Positions 32,547-43,447 of a stretch of DNA of 64,000 nt are shown in pieces (position 1 is the stretch's first letter; the number at the start of each line of letters is the position of its first letter). This stretch comes from Capsaspora owczarzaki ATCC 30864 (Eukaryota > Opisthokonta > Filasterea). The DNA lies in assembly GCF_000151315.2 (NCBI RefSeq), contig NW_011887305.1, positions 172,561 through 236,560 of the forward strand. The letters are read 5' to 3'. The translations under genes were made by a program, and so were the position numbers. The notes beneath the pieces are model-generated. The model did no database searches, was not told the origin of the DNA, and saw nothing but the letters and a program-made list of their open reading frames with translations.

Positions 32547-35219
32547 ATGCCTGCGCCTCGGAGACACGGCGGGCATCACCATCACCGAAGCTTCACGTCG
32601 CCTGCTGCTGCGTCCGGCTCGGATGGCTCGCACACAGTCCTGCTCGGGCTCTTCGTCCTGACGATGGTCTTTGTCAACGTCTACTTTTTCGTCGTCTTCC
32701 GCACTCCAGTCAATGCTGGCGGCGCAGGACAACTGCCCATCGACGGCGAGCCAGGCCACCGCGACGCGCTGCACAACGGCCGCGTCGATCGCCGTAAGAG
32801 AGCTCCACTCCCGATACGCACGCACCGGTCTTTGATGCAAGTGCTACTCTTATTCGTAGCACAAAGCTTTGCTGACGAGTATGGGGGTTCTTTCTGTTTT
32901 GACGAACGCAAATACTGCAGATCTGGGCGTGAACGAGCCATCGCACAAGAAACCTGTCATTCCGCCGCGTACGTTCGCATTTTGAGCACTGCGCAGTGTG
33001 CAGTCACAGTGGTCGATTCAACAAATGTGATTTGGGGGTTTGTGTTGGATTGATGTCGACGTGGTTGCCGGGAAGCACTTATCATACACTTGTTCTCTTG
33101 CTTTGATTGACAGGGAACAACTTCACGCCAGAACAGCCTCCAGCGGAAAACCCAGTCCAACGAATAAAACCAGAAGGATTCGTCGGTGGCCCAGCCGTGC
33201 CGGGCGATGACTACGGGTTATCCGTCCTCGCGGGACGAATGACTTCGGCCGACCACGACTTTTGCAGCCAGCGCACGCACGTCTGCCCTCGGGGACAAGT
33301 CCACATTGCTGCAGGCTCCGGAAAAGATCTTGCCTATGTGTGCGTTGGAGGGCGAGCTGCCATCAAGGCGACTGGGGAGGCCAATCGCGGCTTGAACGTG
33401 CTGACCATGAACGAGGACTCGGGTCGCGTTACCGCCATTCGTCACTTTGACACGTACAGCGAGCCGGAAACTGACTTTGTCGACTTTATCGATTCGGTCA
33501 ACCTGGGCCGCCTCGTGGTCATTGTGACCCTGGACGACGGCGCCTACCAATTCAAAAGCGAGGGTCGGCGCGCAGCGCATGCCATCGGCAGTTCGCAGGT
33601 CGACTCCTTCAACTTCCGAGGGACGTGGGTTGTCATTGGTCAGAAGGGCCTGTCCGTCGCCACCAAGTACGAGGCCGTGAGCCCTTCCGAGAACTACAAG
33701 TGGGGCGCGGACACTACCGTCAACGAGTGTGTTCCTCTGAACGGTGAGTCGGCAGTCTGCGATTTGCTTCTTTGAGTCCTCCTCGTATCGATCCGCAGTT
33801 GGTTCTATTTGCCTCTCGTGTTGTTTTTTTCTCTTTCTTGTTTTTGCCTCGCATTGTGACTCAATCATCGTTTGCCTTTGCCTTCTGCAGGTAACTTTGC
33901 CGCTCATCAGACCGTTACAAAGGAGCAGTTCTGCGCTACTTACGAAGGATACAGTGACCTGTGCTGTGAGTTGCCATTGTTTGATGGACTGTACAAGCGG
34001 GAGAGGAGGAGGAGGGGGGCGGGAATCGAGATCAAAATCGGTCCGAATCCTGACACTCACGTCTCTTTGTTTCTTCTGTGCAGCACACGATCTACCGGCA
34101 CTCGTGCCTGCCCCGCCAGGAGAGCCCCAAGCAGCCGTCTCCTTCCCGATTGCGCTCGTGGCTGGAAATCGACCCCAGTACTTGCTTCGCAGTCTCGCCT
34201 CGGTTCTAGCCTTGCCGGGCGTCAACCCAGACATGATCACCGTGTTCATGGACGGCGTCAACCCCGAGCCGATGGCTCTTTGCAACGTGTTTGGTGTGCG
34301 TGCTGTTGCGCACATGAAGACCAAAAGCACATCCACCATGGCCAAGACGTTTCAGAACGCCGACATGATTGCTGCGCACTACTTTATGACCTTGCGGCGC
34401 GTCTTTGAGCTCTTTCCCCGCAGCAAGTACGCGCTGATTGTGGAGGAGGACCTGGAGGTTTCACCCGACTTTCTTTCGTACTTTTCACACACGATGCCGC
34501 TGATGGAGATGGATCCCACCGTGCTCTGTGTGTCTGCGTGGAACGACAATGGCTACAAGCACGTCTCGCAAGACCCTTCAATGCTCTACCGCACGGACTT
34601 TTTCCCAGGTCTCGGCTGGATGTTGTCACGCGCACTGTGGAATGAAATTATGCCAAAATGGCCGCCCTGCTGCTATGGCTGGAGCTGGGATCTCTGGTTG
34701 CGGGAGGACAGCCAGCGCAAAGGCCGTCAGTGCATCATGCCGGACGTTTCACGCACCTTCCACTTTGGCCGACGCGGGCTGAACGTGGACAACGACCACT
34801 TTTACAACGCCTACTTTGCCAACCATAACTTTAACACGGATCCGAATGCGGTCTTGCAGCCCATCACCGAGCTGCTTCCCAGCAATTACGACGCCGAGAT
34901 TGCCCGCTTGCTCCAAAAGGCGACACCCCTTTCTCACGAGCCTGGCGCTACTCCATGCAAAGACAACTATGTGCCGAGCGGCGTGAGCGGGAATGTGTAC
35001 ACGATTTGGTACAAGCAAAAGGACAGCAAGGACGACAAAAACCTGGCCGCCATTTGCAGCTGCTTTAAAATGTGGGATCTCGGTGTGCGTGGCACCTACA
35101 AGGGCGTCTTGCGGTTCTTTTCGAAAGGCAACCACATTCTCGCGGTTGGATCGCAATCTGAATTTGCGCGCCTGCACATGCCCTCGGCAATTCAACCTCT
35201 TGCATTGCGGCCAGATTAA
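32547..35219 (+). CDS. POMGNT1: POMGNT1-like beta-1,2-N-acetylglucosaminyltransferase with ILEI domain
   Basis: Exons 32547-32793, 33114-33743, 33891-33965 and 34084-35219, all phase 1, 695 aa. Type II Golgi layout: His-rich cytosolic tail, one membrane anchor (~30-51), stem, then an ILEI/FAM3-like domain (~160-275, with HFDTYSEP and DDGAYQFKSEG), then a GT13 catalytic domain (~335-590) starting FPIALVAGNRPQYLLRSL. The metal-binding EED motif is in IVEEDLEVSPDF near 437; GWMLSR and the CCYGWSWDLWLR block also match the family. The ILEI-plus-GT13 order is that of POMGNT1, which adds GlcNAc to O-mannose; MGAT1 lacks the ILEI domain. Acceptor glycan here is inferred only. Confidence 0.88.
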
Positions 35220-35273
35220 TGTTCATGTTTTCTACTCGTTTGAACAAAATATTGTGTCTACCAAAACAACTTT

Positions 35274-35274
<1 letters not shown>

Positions 35275-35341
<67 letters not shown>
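35275..35341. repeat. GT dinucleotide microsatellite
   Basis: About 33 uninterrupted GT units in the narrow convergent gap between POMGNT1-like (stop 35219) and ZZ/EF-hand (stop 35388) genes. Confidence 0.95.
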
Positions 35342-35342
<1 letters not shown>

Positions 35343-35387
35343 GATTGCTTGTTTTGCTCATAAAAGTTTGATTGATCAATAACTACA

Positions 35388-37665
35388 TCAAAAGACCCCT
35401 CCAAACGCTTCAAACCACCCAAGCAGAGTCGTGTCGTGCGTCGTCCAAGCAACAAACTCCTCATAGGACAGGGAGCCGTCGCCATCCGTGTCTGCATGCT
35501 TCATGATATAGTCTACGAGCTCTGCAATAGACTGAGTTGTGAGAGAATGCAACAGGTGCAGGGAGCTGGCCGAATCGTTGCGGGCGGACGCTAGCGCGCG
35601 TTCGCGTTTGAGGGTGCTGAGAAGCTGACGCAGCGAAGGACCCTCTGCAGGTGGCGGAACAGAATTCAGCTCGTCCATTGCAGACGCAGGAGCAGACCAA
35701 TGCGGCAATGGCGGTTGGGGCTCACTCAAGGTGGGATGCACCGCCTCGACATCATTCGATTCAGGTGCGGACACTGAACGCGCTTCATCCACAGTATGCT
35801 CTTCATCCACAGCAGCGTTGTTGGTTTCGGTGAAACCGGCTCCAGCGAGTTCCTCAGCCGCACCTGCAGCATTCGCGCTGGAAGCGGTGGTGTCTGCACC
35901 AGAGTGGCTTTCGGGCATTGAGCGAGTTTCAGCGGCTATCGCGTCATTTTCGGCGATAGCACTGGTGTTGGTCTCCACATCGGCGTCGGTGTCCGCCAGC
36001 GCATTCGGTTCAGCACCCAAGGAGCTACTTGCTGCAGGAATGGTGCCTGTGGTAGAGGATAGAGGATTCAGGCTGTCGCTCATGGACGAGCTGGTTTTTT
36101 GCGTTCTCTTCCTGCTCTTCCTGCTCCTCCTGCTCCTCCTGCACCTCCTGCATGGGCACAAGGCGCCCAAGTTCATCTATTATCCGGAGTTCCCTCACCG
36201 CCGGTTCGGTGGGGTCTGCTCGTGAAGCGCTGCTACTGGAAGAGAGAAGCGTCCGCGGATAGTCTCCAGACTGCGCTTCGCTGATGGACATGGCCGCAGC
36301 TCGCTCGATTTGTTCAATCATGTCGACGGACAAGGATGAAGAGGCAGAGGCCATTGCGATGGGGGCAGCATTGGGTGGCCGCGGGGCCAAGTCTGGAAGA
36401 CTCATGTTTGTCGGGATGGGAGCAGTGAAGGTGGCAGAGAGCGGCTTGCTGCCGTTTTCGTCGTCAAAGTCGTGCAACACGTCTTCTTCGATTCCGTGAA
36501 TCACCTCGCGCACCATATCCATGTGCAGCAAGAATCGCGCTCGAAGGACGCTCGTGAGTTGTTCCCGTGAGATGTAGCCCGTGTTCTGCGGGTCATATCC
36601 TCGGAAAATGGCTAGGATCGAGGCAGGAGTTGTTGATGTTGTAAGATTGCAAACCAAGTCCCGATGAGAATTTGGCTCATAGGACAAGCAACATCAAAGG
36701 GCAACAGATCAACATTGTCAGAACGCGCACTGCAACACATACCTGGCAATTGCTCTTGAAGCGTGCCCTTTGTGAGAATGGACAGGCCGACGACATACTC
36801 GATGAACGAAATGACGCCGTCGTTGTTGGCGTCGAAAAAGTTGAAAAGCGCCTCAATCAAAATGTTCGATGACGCTCCAACATTGCCAAGGCATTGTCGG
36901 AACACTGTACGATCGAGGCCGCCATCATGTTGATCGGTGTACACGGTCGACAGCACTTGAAATTGTTGGAAGAGAACGTCAATTTCAGCGGCTTCAACTG
37001 CAGGCAGCGATCGAAAAAGGCGGTTTTTTTTGACAGCAACAGCAAACAAGGGTCACGTACGATGTGACAAACACAGCTGGTTTGTGAGTGCGACAAAGAA
37101 AAAGGACCCAAATGCACAAAACTGCACCAAAAATTGAAGGAACGATCGACTTACAATGCGTTCTCTGCTGGATTAATCGCGTGTCTTTCCAACTCAGTTT
37201 GCCCTTAATCTCTTTGCGGCCTCCTGGGTATAGTTGAGGCAAGATCACGGCGCGTGGGTTGGAGAGTGGCGGGATGGGGATGCGAATTTTGATGAATACG
37301 TGTGCCAAGTGGTGGTTGGCCGTGGCTTCGCAGGTATCACACAGGTCAAAGTCAATGCAGTTGGCACATTTAAACCGTATGCCCGTGATTGGCGACATGC
37401 CACACGCATTGCACGTCACGCCGTGGTGGAAAGTACCATCTGAAGAAGGATTGAGCAGATTTGAGCACTTGATCCCAGGCACATCTCAAATCACCCATCC
37501 ATGCATGTCTAATGTGCAAAAACAATAGGGACGAGTGCATATGATCGCGCCAGACTTACTGCGTGTTGACTGGTCCTCGGCGATCGCGTACAGCAAATCG
37601 AGCATGTCTTGGCCTTCAGCCTGGGTCTGCGCTGCACTCACGCGCGACGGCTGGGCTGAGCCTTG

Positions 37666-37716
<51 letters not shown>

Positions 37717-38169
37717 AGGATGATGTGCTTGGCTTGGAGTAGCAGGAGCAGGGCTGGATGAGGCGGCCGCGCTTCCGTTCCCGTTCTCCAGCAGATCAAA
37801 GAGAGGCTGGGTCACCGCCGCCGCTGTCGTGGCTGTGGCTGTGGCTGTGGCTGCGGCGGGGTCCGAGGGCAATCTCCTACGGCGAGTCAGTTGTAATAGC
37901 AGGGCAGTGCCGACAGCGCCGACAGCGAATGCAACGGCAGCAGTTTTGAGCACGACGGGCGATCGCAAGAGCTCCAGCCACGGCACCGACGACGCCAAGG
38001 ACGAGGGCGATGCACCGGGCACGAGTGGAGATGTCACTGCCGTTGACGTCGTTGGGGGCGACGCGGCATCATGCGGCATGACAGCGGGTTCCCGATGAGT
38101 GTTTGCTCCTCTTACGAGTGTGACTGAATCGACAACAAAGAGGACTGCCTCATGCAGCAAAGCATCCAT
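35388..38169 (-). CDS. Membrane-anchored ZZ zinc-finger and EF-hand protein, apparent frameshift
   Basis: Exons 37560-38169, 37155-37439, 36743-36997 and 35388-36611, all phase 1. The last exon needs one base removed to stay open: two frames meet at a T6 run (36095-36100), giving ~790 aa if corrected. Order: one N-terminal membrane helix (~76-94), polyglutamine, ZZ finger (~205-252; CNACG, KCANC, LCDTC and HHLAH), EF-hand DANNDGVISFIE, a weaker EF-like DPQNTGYIS, acidic Glu/Gln run, and a last EF-hand DTDGDGSLSYEE. It is probably a Ca2+-responsive membrane protein; ZZ domains bind short peptides such as histone or N-degron tails in other proteins. A second ATG at residue 31 is possible. Function not recognised. 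The frameshift may be a sequencing error, a very short intron, or real. Confidence 0.75.
37665..37714. repeat. CAG/CTG trinucleotide run coding polyglutamine
   Basis: About 16 CTG units on the plus strand, read as Gln in the ZZ/EF-hand protein. Confidence 0.9.
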
Positions 38170-38467
38170 CGCAGATTCAACGTCAAAAAGTGCAGTGATT
38201 GTTCGTCATCACCCAACCACAGACGGGTGCATTCATCATCCCAGAGCTCGAAAAAAACAAAACAAAAAAAGTCCTGTACAACCCCTAAAAAATCTAGACA
38301 CTCGTCAAAATCAATCGTCGTGTTTAATGACAATCGGAGCAATGGGGACGACATCAAGAGAAAAAGCACCGCTCTCGACAATAGCAAAACAAGCCTCAAC
38401 ACTCAAGTCTTGAATGGGCAACAAAACACAAAAAAGGCTCGAGCGCCAAGGTTTTCGGGCACATCAT

Positions 38468-38875
38468 TTAGAAGCGGAGCTTCTGGAAGAACCACTTGTT
38501 CTTGCCGGCGTTGTAACGCTCCTGGAAGGTCTTCTTGACGGCGACGCGGGCCTTGCGCCGGGACTGGGGGTCCTTGAGGTGCTCACGGTTGAGGACGCCC
38601 TTGAAGTCAATGTCAAGACCGTAGCGGGTGGGCATGAGGTGGACGTAGTTGACGAGCTTGACGAAAGGCTTAATGCGCGATCGCTTCTCAATACGCTTCT
38701 GGCCCATGCCGCGGGTGATCTTGAGGGGGTAGCGGTCGACGCCAGCAAGGAGCGCGTGGCCGTACTTGCGGGTTTCATCGCCGTCGTCGTAGTTCTTGAC
38801 GATCATGGCCTTTCGGCCTGCATAGCGACCGTTAAGGACAATGACCACCTTGCCGGGCTTGATGAACTTGACCAT
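38468..38875 (-). CDS. RPL27: 60S ribosomal protein eL27
   Basis: Single coding exon, 135 aa, the usual length of eL27. Begins [20 protein letters not shown], a KOW-type domain, and continues with the highly conserved [18 protein letters not shown] (shortened here) and ends [10 protein letters not shown]. Component of the large cytosolic ribosomal subunit. A run of ~22 T on the sense strand lies ~42-63 bases upstream of the ATG, probably in the leader or just before it. Confidence 0.98.
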   Translation of the reverse strand: MVKFIKPGKVVIVLNGRYAGRKAMIVKNYDDGDETRKYGHALLAGVDRYPLKITRGMGQKRIEKRSRIKPFVKLVNYVHLMPTRYGLDIDFKGVLNREHLKDPQSRRKARVAVKKTFQERYNAGKNKWFFQKLRF

Positions 38876-40265
38876 AGTTCTGAGTGGGAGAAGGGAAAGG
38901 AAGCAAAGGGACAGACAAAAAAAAAAAAAAAAAAAAAAGTGAGAGGATGAAAATCGAGAGGGATGGCTGCCTGAAGAGGAGAGCAAAGTGGTGGGTGGGA
39001 GGAGCGTGGGTGAGGAGCTCTCCCGAAGTCATTGCAGCAAGCTGGAGGTCACGGAAGACACGGCGTGCGCGAGAGGGGAAGGCAGCAACAAAACAGGGAA
39101 CAAGCAGCATTCGCGACCGAAAGCGTCCTTCACTCTGCAGCAGCCCCTCGGCCCACCGGCACCCGTGAGCCAGATACACAGCACGTTGGAGCCAACAGAG
39201 TGTGTCGAACGGGCGAGACAAAAGCGGCTGGAGCAACGCAAAACAGCAGCGAGGAGCCGCCGCCAAAACCGAATCCGCCACCAACCCCTTCCCCTTCACC
39301 CCCTTCGTTCTCTGTCATTCTCCATTGATCCGTCGCTCCCCACTGCACAATCACACAGGTATGGTCGTTTCCTAACGGATTGGCGCAAGGTTGGCGGTGA
39401 TGGCGAGCGAGATGGCCTGGTGTCAGTGTCAAGACGTACAACAAAGAGAGGCCGAGCGACTACTTTGGCCAAACTCTGTTTTTTTTTTTTTTCCAAACCA
39501 ACTCTTCCAATTTTTTTTTTTTTTTTTTTTGCAGCTCCATCCCAAGCCTCGCTCCCCCGCAGCTTCCAGCTTCCATTGCGATTTTGCACCAGACGCACTT
39601 GTATTTATTTTTGGGTTTAAAAGGAAATGGAAGAGCGATTGTGCGACCTTAAAGTACGAGAAACTGACTGAGTGCTCAGAAATTCAAGCTCTTCTCATTT
39701 CTTGCGAAGTGGGGCTCAACGCAAATCGGTCTTCCCCTCATTCTTCACGATCCTTGGATACTTTCTTCATTCTTCTCGAATCAGTAGTGGTTGCAGGTGA
39801 AGTGATGGGGGAACGGTCGCAACAATGGCAATCCAGTTTCCCGACCCTTCGCCTTTCTCCAGTGAACTCAACCAAATTTGTATTCTCAATAGGAGCTATT
39901 GCAGGGTCGATGCTCAAGATTTCGGCTTCCACTGCTGAAACAACAATCGGTGACATAATCGATCAGAATCCGGCTATCGAAGGATTTGATGTGCGAATCA
40001 GCCTGACGCAGATTCTCAGACCCCTTCCCCTTCCCTCGAGATCCAAGGATGTTCAGGAATGATCCGAAGCAGGTTGAGACCGTCTCAAAGTGCATGGAGG
40101 GCTAGCGCATCAACAGATGCATATAATACATAAGAGTTCTGCAGCAGAGCAACAACAGCGCTGAAGCCGATATCGAGGGCCGCACAATCAACAAATGACC
40201 ACATCAAGCAAGATAGGCAAGACTGTTCTCTATGGCTTTTGCCGAGCTCTTTTGACGGAATAATG
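38876..40265. other. 1.4 kb intergenic, no gene recognised
   Basis: RPL27 promoter on the left and TFIIA gamma 3' side on the right. A/T homopolymers at 38917-38938, 39479-39492 and ~39510-39530. From ~39600 to 40250 base composition changes to more AT. A plus-strand frame to 40062 is open for over 200 codons but has no recognised motif and I do not call it. Confidence 0.5.
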
Positions 40266-40602
40266 TTAAGACAAGTCTGGCTTGGCATACGCCAAAATCT
40301 GTACATCTCCGGGATCGGTTATGTTCTCGTTGTCAATCCGGAACTGTGAAAAGTCCTTGAGATGGAAAAACCATAGTCCTTCGACATAGCGATATGTCTC
40401 AAGGTGTGCCTGTTCCCATGCCCGCCCATCATTAACAGGATCAAGCCTCGGGAAAGTGAGTTCAACGCGTCAAAACGAATAGCAATTGCACCAAGCCAGC
40501 CACTCAGCCTCCCGCCCCCCACCCCGCGCGTGTGCTTCCCGACGCTCCAATCTAAATCCAGTTTCGGTCATCCGAGCTAGAGTCTTGATCGATGGGATCC
40601 AC

Positions 40603-40654
<52 letters not shown>

Positions 40655-40990
40655 GAGCGCCAAGTCATTTTGGTTGCAGACTCCCGCCCTTGTCGCCCTT
40701 GTGGGGTGCTTCGTGCTCCGTTCGCTCCGTTCGTAATGAAGCGACAGCAAAGCACCTCAGCGAGTCAACCCCCCCCCCCTCGCCTCCTTCCTGTGTCGAG
40801 TCTGTTGCCCATTGACCTTAAAGTTGATCTTGGAGCGGACTTCCGTGTTGAGCGTATGCTCGACGACCTGGTCAAAGTGCTCGAGGACCTCGAGTGCAAG
40901 CTTGCTCTGCAATGCGCCTGCGTGGACCATCTCGTTGAGAATGTCTATCAATGCCTTGCCAAGCACTGTCTCGCGGAAGAGCTCGGTCAT
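40266..40990 (-). CDS. GTF2A2: TFIIA gamma, small subunit of general transcription factor IIA
   Basis: Exons 40817-40990 and 40266-40409, phase 0, 105 aa against ~109 in animals. Exon 1 gives the four-helix part: MTELFRETVLGKALIDIL, then SKLALEVLEHFDQVVE and INFK. Exon 2 gives the beta-barrel: ETYRYVEGLWFFHLKD and DVQILAYAKPD, matching the family's TYRFCDNVWTF block. Known: with TFIIA alpha/beta it binds TBP-DNA. The donor is GTCAAT, not a strong consensus, and the 407-base intron holds a CAG run. The join is supported by the direct continuation of the family alignment across it (INFK then AHLETYR). Confidence 0.9.
40603..40653. repeat. CAG trinucleotide run inside TFIIA gamma intron
   Basis: About 17 CAG units. 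It creates artificial poly-Ser and poly-Leu frames on both strands but lies within the intron 40410-40816. Confidence 0.9.
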
Positions 40991-41323
40991 TGGTATTGGA
41001 TAAAGACAAAAAACGACTGAGCCTTTTCCATTGCCCAATGCAAAGGCAATAGAAAGGAACACCCCACTTTTCGCATGAACAAATAATACAATGAGAATTA
41101 TTAGGAATCCACAAGCTTCTCAATGGCTTTTCACTTGAAAAACCGCTTCCGCTTCAGTCCTGGTTTCGCAAACTGGTGGCCTTTTTTTTGTTTCAAGTCG
41201 CGTTCTTGTTTCATCTCACAGAGAGCGAGATCACGGGCTTGGTTGACTGCCTTGACAAAAAAAAACCCCCGAGCGAGCGACTGAGCGACTGAGCGACTGA
41301 GACTTTTGTTGATCCCGCGAACA
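40991..41323. promoter_or_regulatory. Divergent promoter between TFIIA gamma and GPATCH1
   Basis: 333 bases between two start codons. A GAGCGACT tandem at ~41271-41301 lies just before the GPATCH1 ATG. No gene seen. Confidence 0.5.
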
Positions 41324-43416
41324 ATGTCGTCGTCGTCGCGATCGTCGTCGTCGTGGTCGTCGTCGGGCGCTGTCTCGGCGCAGTCAGATCGGCACTCACA
41401 GGTCGTGATTGGCACTGCAATGCGACCGCTCGTCGACGAGAGCAACCACCTCGTCACTGCAGTAAGCCAAGCAAAAGCGCGCTCGTTTCTGTTTCTGTTG
41501 CGCATCGGCCAGAGCCAGCTGACCCCCGGATGGATTCGTTGTTCCTTTTGCCTTTTGATCAACAGAAGCCATTGCCAGCGCACCAGCAGATCGCGGTGGA
41601 CAGCCAGGGCAGACGGCGCTTCCACGGTGCATTCACGGGAGGCTTCTCTGCTGGCTATTACAACACTGTCGGATCAAAGGAAGGTTGGGCTCCATCCACA
41701 TTCACATCGTCTCGCAATGCCAAGGCCGAGCAGCGAATTCAAAGGTAGGGGATTGGCGAGAATCAGACTTTCTGAGCGTGCTTTTAGGGATTCTGGTTGG
41801 ACAACAAAGCTAACTCTGACCTCTTCTCTGCTTCTGAACGAATTTCTCGGTGAATGTAACAAAGACCCGAGGACTTTATGGACGAAGAGGACTTGGTGGA
41901 GTCTGGGGTGGGTGCAGTTGCAACGACGGAGCTGTTTGCGAACAACGCCGGCAAGCGAGGTCTGAGCGACATGCTGGGCTCGCGTGACGATGCTGCGGGA
42001 CTGCCCTCGATTATCGCTCCTCTCGCAAACATGATTGTGCCAACAAAGGTATTGTAGTCTGGCTGGTTGGGTGCGTTTGAGCGCATGCAGGCCGTTCGCA
42101 TCCTCTGACTTTTTTTTTTTCTCTGTTGCTTGTGCCGCCTTCTCTTCTACCAACTTTACAGAGCGCCCTTGGATATCAACTGCTCAAAGCTATGGGTTGG
42201 CAAGAAGGCCAACTAGTGGGCCGCGTACACAACGCGAAATCAGCGCCACCCCAAGGCGACAATTCGACGTCCATGGATTGGCGACCAGATTCGTCGTCAA
42301 AGCCAGCATCCGCCAGCGCGACGTTTTCTTCGCTGGTGGATACGACCAACATGTCTGTCGATGAAATCAAACAGGCTCACCGGATGGCAACGGCGATCGC
42401 GCAAGACCTTGGTGCAGATGAAGAAGACGCGGACGACGACGCGGACGAGCAGCCAGACATTTTCAAGAGGCCGACGGCCGCCAATTCTTCAGCGGCAGCG
42501 GCGCGTTCAAAGCGGGGAGGGATGATGGCAGCATCTGTCTCCAAACCAGCCGATCGGCCACGGCGTCTTGCTGCGCACATGAGCATTGACGACGATGATG
42601 AGAACGACGCCGGGGATAACCTCCCTTCACTGCGAACGTCGCAGGTGGCTGACTCGTTTCACTCCCGACGGTCTACTCTTTACGCCATGAACGACGATGA
42701 AAACGAGGAGGCTGACGCTATGGATGTCGTCGACCTTCGGTCAAGCGGAGGCGCAGAGGATGCTTCCGAGTCCGCCTCCGCGCACGACTTGAAAGCCCTC
42801 ACCCAGCTGCATCGCCAGTCCTTTGCACAGGCAGGTGTCGAGACTCCATTGTTTGACTACAAGGCGAAGGACAATACTTGCGGTTTGGGCTACGTTCCAG
42901 CATCGTCGTTGGCTCTTGCTCGAGCGGGCATCAGCATCCCACAGGCCTCCATCGACAACCCCAATCGCCCACAAGTGGGACTCACCGATGGACGACCACC
43001 CGTGTCCGGCTTTGTGATGGCTGTTCGAGCAGCACCAGCACTCAAGTCCTTCCCGCCTCCGTCGCTCCCACGCAACTTTGTTCCAATGCACAAATTCCCC
43101 GTTGCAGCGCCTACGAAAAACGCGCGCACGCCCGATGACCCTTTGAGCAAAGATGCACAGTCGTTGCCGGCCACCCACAATTTACCAGCTCAATTCGGAT
43201 CCACCAGCAGCAGGGGGGTGCCAGTGTCTGCCGCCCCCAGCGCTCCAGCAGCTCCCGTTCCTGCCCCGCTTCTCACACCGGACGAAAGAGGAGCGATGCT
43301 GGGCGCAGATCGCCTGGCGGCGGCAAACAATGTAAGCGCCAAGGGGTCGGTTTTCCACCACGTAAGCATGGCCGACACGTTGCGCTTGCAAGCCCTCCAA
43401 CAAGAGATGCAACAAA

Positions 43417-43447
<31 letters not shown>

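Noticed and set aside
40592-41020. Plus-strand frame with poly-Ser followed by an apparently ordered segment
   Set aside because: The Ser run is the CAG tract of an intron and the rest is antisense to TFIIA gamma exon 1.
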